From assembly GCF_021228125.1 (NCBI RefSeq), contig NZ_JAJQQS010000002.1:868001-932000 (forward strand): a stretch of DNA of 64,000 nucleotides, written 5' to 3'. The position numbers and the translations under genes are program-made. The notes beneath the pieces were generated by a model. The model was given only the letters and a program-made list of their open reading frames with translations. It was not told the DNA's origin and did not search any database. This stretch comes from Streptomyces albireticuli. GTDB lineage: Bacteria; Actinomycetota; Actinomycetes; Streptomycetales; Streptomycetaceae. Shown one piece after another: positions 62,269 through 64,000 of this stretch; position 1 is the stretch's first letter; each line of letters opens with the position of its first letter.

Positions 62269-63266
62269 CGGCAGCGGTGAAGGATGAAATCTCCCGGCTC
62301 CCCGTCACCCGGACCTGCTGCCGGAAAGCGGAGGTCTCGGCGATCCTGCGGTTCGCGGGCGGTCTGCACCTGGTCAGCGGGCGCATTGTGATCGAGGCGG
62401 AGCTGGACACCGGGATCGCCGCCCGGCGGCTCCGCAAGGACATCCTGGAGATCTTCGGACACACCTCCGACCTGGTGGTGATGGCCCCCGGCGGGCTGCG
62501 CCGCGGCAGCCGGTACGTGGTGCGGGTGGTGGCGGGCGGTGACCAGCTCGCGCGCCAGACCGGCCTGGTCGACGGCCGCGGCCGGCCGATCCGTGGCCTG
62601 CCACCCCAGGTCGTCTCCGGCGCCACCTGCGACGCGGAGGCCGCCTGGCGCGGCGCCTTCCTGGCCCACGGCTCGCTCACCGAGCCCGGCCGCTCCTCCT
62701 CCCTGGAGGTCACCTGCCCCGGGCCGGAGGCGGCGCTCGCCCTGGTCGGCGCCGCCCGCCGGCTCCAGATCGCGGCCAAGGCGCGCGAGGTGCGCGGAGT
62801 GGACCGGGTGGTCGTCCGGGACGGTGACGCGATCGGCGCGCTGTTGACGCGACTGGGTGCCCATGAGTCGGTGCTGGCCTGGGAGGAGCGGCGGATGCGC
62901 CGCGAAGTGCGGGCCACCGCCAACCGCCTCGCCAATTTCGACGACGCCAATCTGCGCCGCTCGGCCCGTGCCGCCGTCGCCGCCGGAGCCCGGGTCCAGC
63001 GCGCGCTGGAGATCCTCGGCGAGGAGGTGCCCGAGCACCTCGCCGCCGCCGGCCGGCTGCGGATGGAGCACAAGCAGGCGTCCCTGGAGGAGCTGGGCGC
63101 CCTCGCCGACCCGCCGCTGACCAAGGACGCCGTCGCCGGCCGCATCCGGCGCCTGCTGGCCATGGCCGACAAGCGCGCCCAGGACCTGGGCATCCCCGGC
63201 ACCGAGTCCAACCTCTCGGACCTCTCGGACCTCTCCGAGGAGATGGCCGAGGGCATGGCGGGCTGA
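62259..63266 (+). CDS. whiA: sporulation regulator WhiA
   Basis: The 335-residue protein has an N-terminal part derived from LAGLIDADG homing endonucleases but lacking their catalytic residues ([43 protein letters not shown]). The C-terminal helix-turn-helix domain is around [31 protein letters not shown]. With WhiB it activates genes for sporulation septation in Streptomyces. The start ATG lies inside the end of yvcK. A GC-rich hairpin at 63408-63439 follows the operon. Confidence 0.96.
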   Translation: MAMTAAVKDEISRLPVTRTCCRKAEVSAILRFAGGLHLVSGRIVIEAELDTGIAARRLRKDILEIFGHTSDLVVMAPGGLRRGSRYVVRVVAGGDQLARQTGLVDGRGRPIRGLPPQVVSGATCDAEAAWRGAFLAHGSLTEPGRSSSLEVTCPGPEAALALVGAARRLQIAAKAREVRGVDRVVVRDGDAIGALLTRLGAHESVLAWEERRMRREVRATANRLANFDDANLRRSARAAVAAGARVQRALEILGEEVPEHLAAAGRLRMEHKQASLEELGALADPPLTKDAVAGRIRRLLAMADKRAQDLGIPGTESNLSDLSDLSEEMAEGMAG

Positions 63267-63407
63267 CCCCGCCCGCGAGGCCGCGCCCGGCCGATCCCGG
63301 CCGTCGCGCCACGGTGTCGCCGGCCCCGGCGGGTCCCGGCCGCGTCCCGGCGCCCCGGCCGCTCCCGCCCGGCGGCGCCCGTCGCCCGTACGGCGTCACC
63401 CGATGTC

Positions 63408-63439
63408 ACCGCCCCCGGCGCCCGCGCGCCGGGGGCGGT
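63408..63439 (+). terminator. terminator after whiA operon
   Basis: ACCGCCCCCGGCG (63408-63420) and CGCCGGGGGCGGT (63427-63439) form a perfect 13-bp stem with a 6-nt loop. It lies 142 bp after whiA. The 286-bp gap to the next gene also contains TTGACA at 63481, with no clear partner -10. Confidence 0.8.
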
Positions 63440-63552
63440 TCCGCGTCGACGGGCCGATTCCGTCCCCTCTTGAGGCGGTATTGACATGATCATGTGGACT
63501 CGCAAGCCTGGCGTCCGTGCAGGGACGGGACAGACAACGGCAAGGGGGGCTC

Positions 63553-64000
63553 ATGAGACGCAGGGCGAGATCGCTCGTCGCGGCCGCTTCGCTGTTACTC
63601 GGCGGACTGGCCGTGGCACCCATCGCACAGGCGCAACCCGGCACCACGGCGGCCACGGCCGGGGGAGCGGCCGGGAACCCGGCGAAGGACACGGGACCGC
63701 TCTCCGTGTGGACGGCCCGGGTCGGACCGGCCCAGATCCCGCTGCTCCTCAAGGCGGGCGTCGACGGGCACGAACTCGGCGAGCGGATCACCGCCGGGCG
63801 CACCGCGCCGGTCGAGGTGCACCTCACCGCCGGCCAGGCCGACGCGCTCCGCCGGCAGGGCGTGGACCTCACCGAGAAGAAGATCTCCGCGAAGACCCAG
63901 GAACGCCTCAAGGCCGAGGGCGAGGGCGTCTTCCGCCCGTACAGCGGTGAGCGCGGCCTCCAGCGGGAGATCCAGGACACCGCGCGCGCCCACCCCGGCC
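63553..64000 (+). CDS. secreted M14 zinc carboxypeptidase, N-terminal part
   Basis: ATG 63553 has AGGGGGG upstream; 149 codons are open to the window edge. A signal peptide (residues 1-27, RRRARSLVAAASLLLGGLAV, cleavage near AQAQ) precedes the activation-peptide-like region of Streptomyces M14 carboxypeptidases (VHLTAGQADALRRQGVDLTE, GVFRPYSGERGLQREI). The catalytic zinc domain lies outside the window, so the assignment rests on this prodomain. Leu15 in the signal peptide is encoded by TTA (63595-63597), so synthesis should require the bldA tRNA. The family helps digest extracellular protein. This fits expression linked to development. Confidence 0.75.
   Translation, partial: MRRRARSLVAAASLLLGGLAVAPIAQAQPGTTAATAGGAAGNPAKDTGPLSVWTARVGPAQIPLLLKAGVDGHELGERITAGRTAPVEVHLTAGQADALRRQGVDLTEKKISAKTQERLKAEGEGVFRPYSGERGLQREIQDTARAHPG

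Overview
The window is high-GC chromosomal DNA from a Streptomyces-type actinomycete. The evidence is strong GC bias at third codon positions, many GTG starts, an apparent whiA gene, a four-domain ribosomal S1, mycothiol-dependent and Tat-exported enzymes, and only two TTA (bldA-type) codons that I could find in genes. The gene order pyk - pdtaR - liv transporter - polA - rpsA - coaE - uvrB - uvrA - uvrC - rapZ - yvcK - whiA matches my recollection of the Streptomyces core chromosome. This is recollection, not a database comparison.

Layout. 1-5.2 kb: start of an ATP-synthase b-subunit-like gene (cut by the window edge), a siderophore-type amino-acid N-monooxygenase, a Tat-exported metallophosphatase and a SIMPL protein. 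5.3-8.7 kb: pyruvate kinase, a HTH/LAGLIDADG protein carrying a TTA codon, tRNA-Leu(CAA) and an ANTAR response regulator. 8.8-14.6 kb: complete branched-chain amino-acid ABC transporter (livF-G-M-H in 4-nt overlaps, plus the binding lipoprotein). 15-18 kb: thioesterase and a molybdopterin oxidoreductase. 18-30.5 kb: polA, a 7-bp satellite, small membrane genes, hrpB, a methyltransferase, rpsA, PAC2 protein and coaE.

30.9-38.5 kb is the accessory-looking part. It holds a membrane protein and EspC/WXG-like secretion-substrate genes. Next comes a TIR/NB-ARC protein whose C-terminal domain is shared with a divergently transcribed small gene. A DUF6343 protein and a TerD domain fused to a PD-(D/E)XK-type nuclease domain follow. 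38.6-46.8 kb: ogt, a glycerophosphodiesterase, uvrB, a TerD gene, a TerD/FtsK-like fusion and TerC. 46.8-58 kb: an MFS transporter, small enzymes, uvrA, a sugar kinase, a Rieske protein, and a HTH regulator divergent from a secreted papain-like protease and its membrane partner. 58.1-63.3 kb: uvrC, a possible 46-aa ORF, rapZ, yvcK and whiA, closely packed. The window ends inside a secreted M14 carboxypeptidase with a TTA codon in its signal peptide.

Two themes tie genes together. First, polA, uvrB and uvrC share one promoter motif (TTGTCAGTG-like, N8, TAGGGT-like) placed 6-7 nt before a start codon. This is the RecA-independent DNA-damage promoter known from actinobacteria, so excision repair here looks co-regulated and probably leaderless. 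Second, three TerD-domain proteins and TerC lie within 10 kb, two of them as unusual fusions. The best candidates for an undescribed system are the TIR/NB-ARC plus small paralogue pair and the TerD-nuclease fusion beside it.
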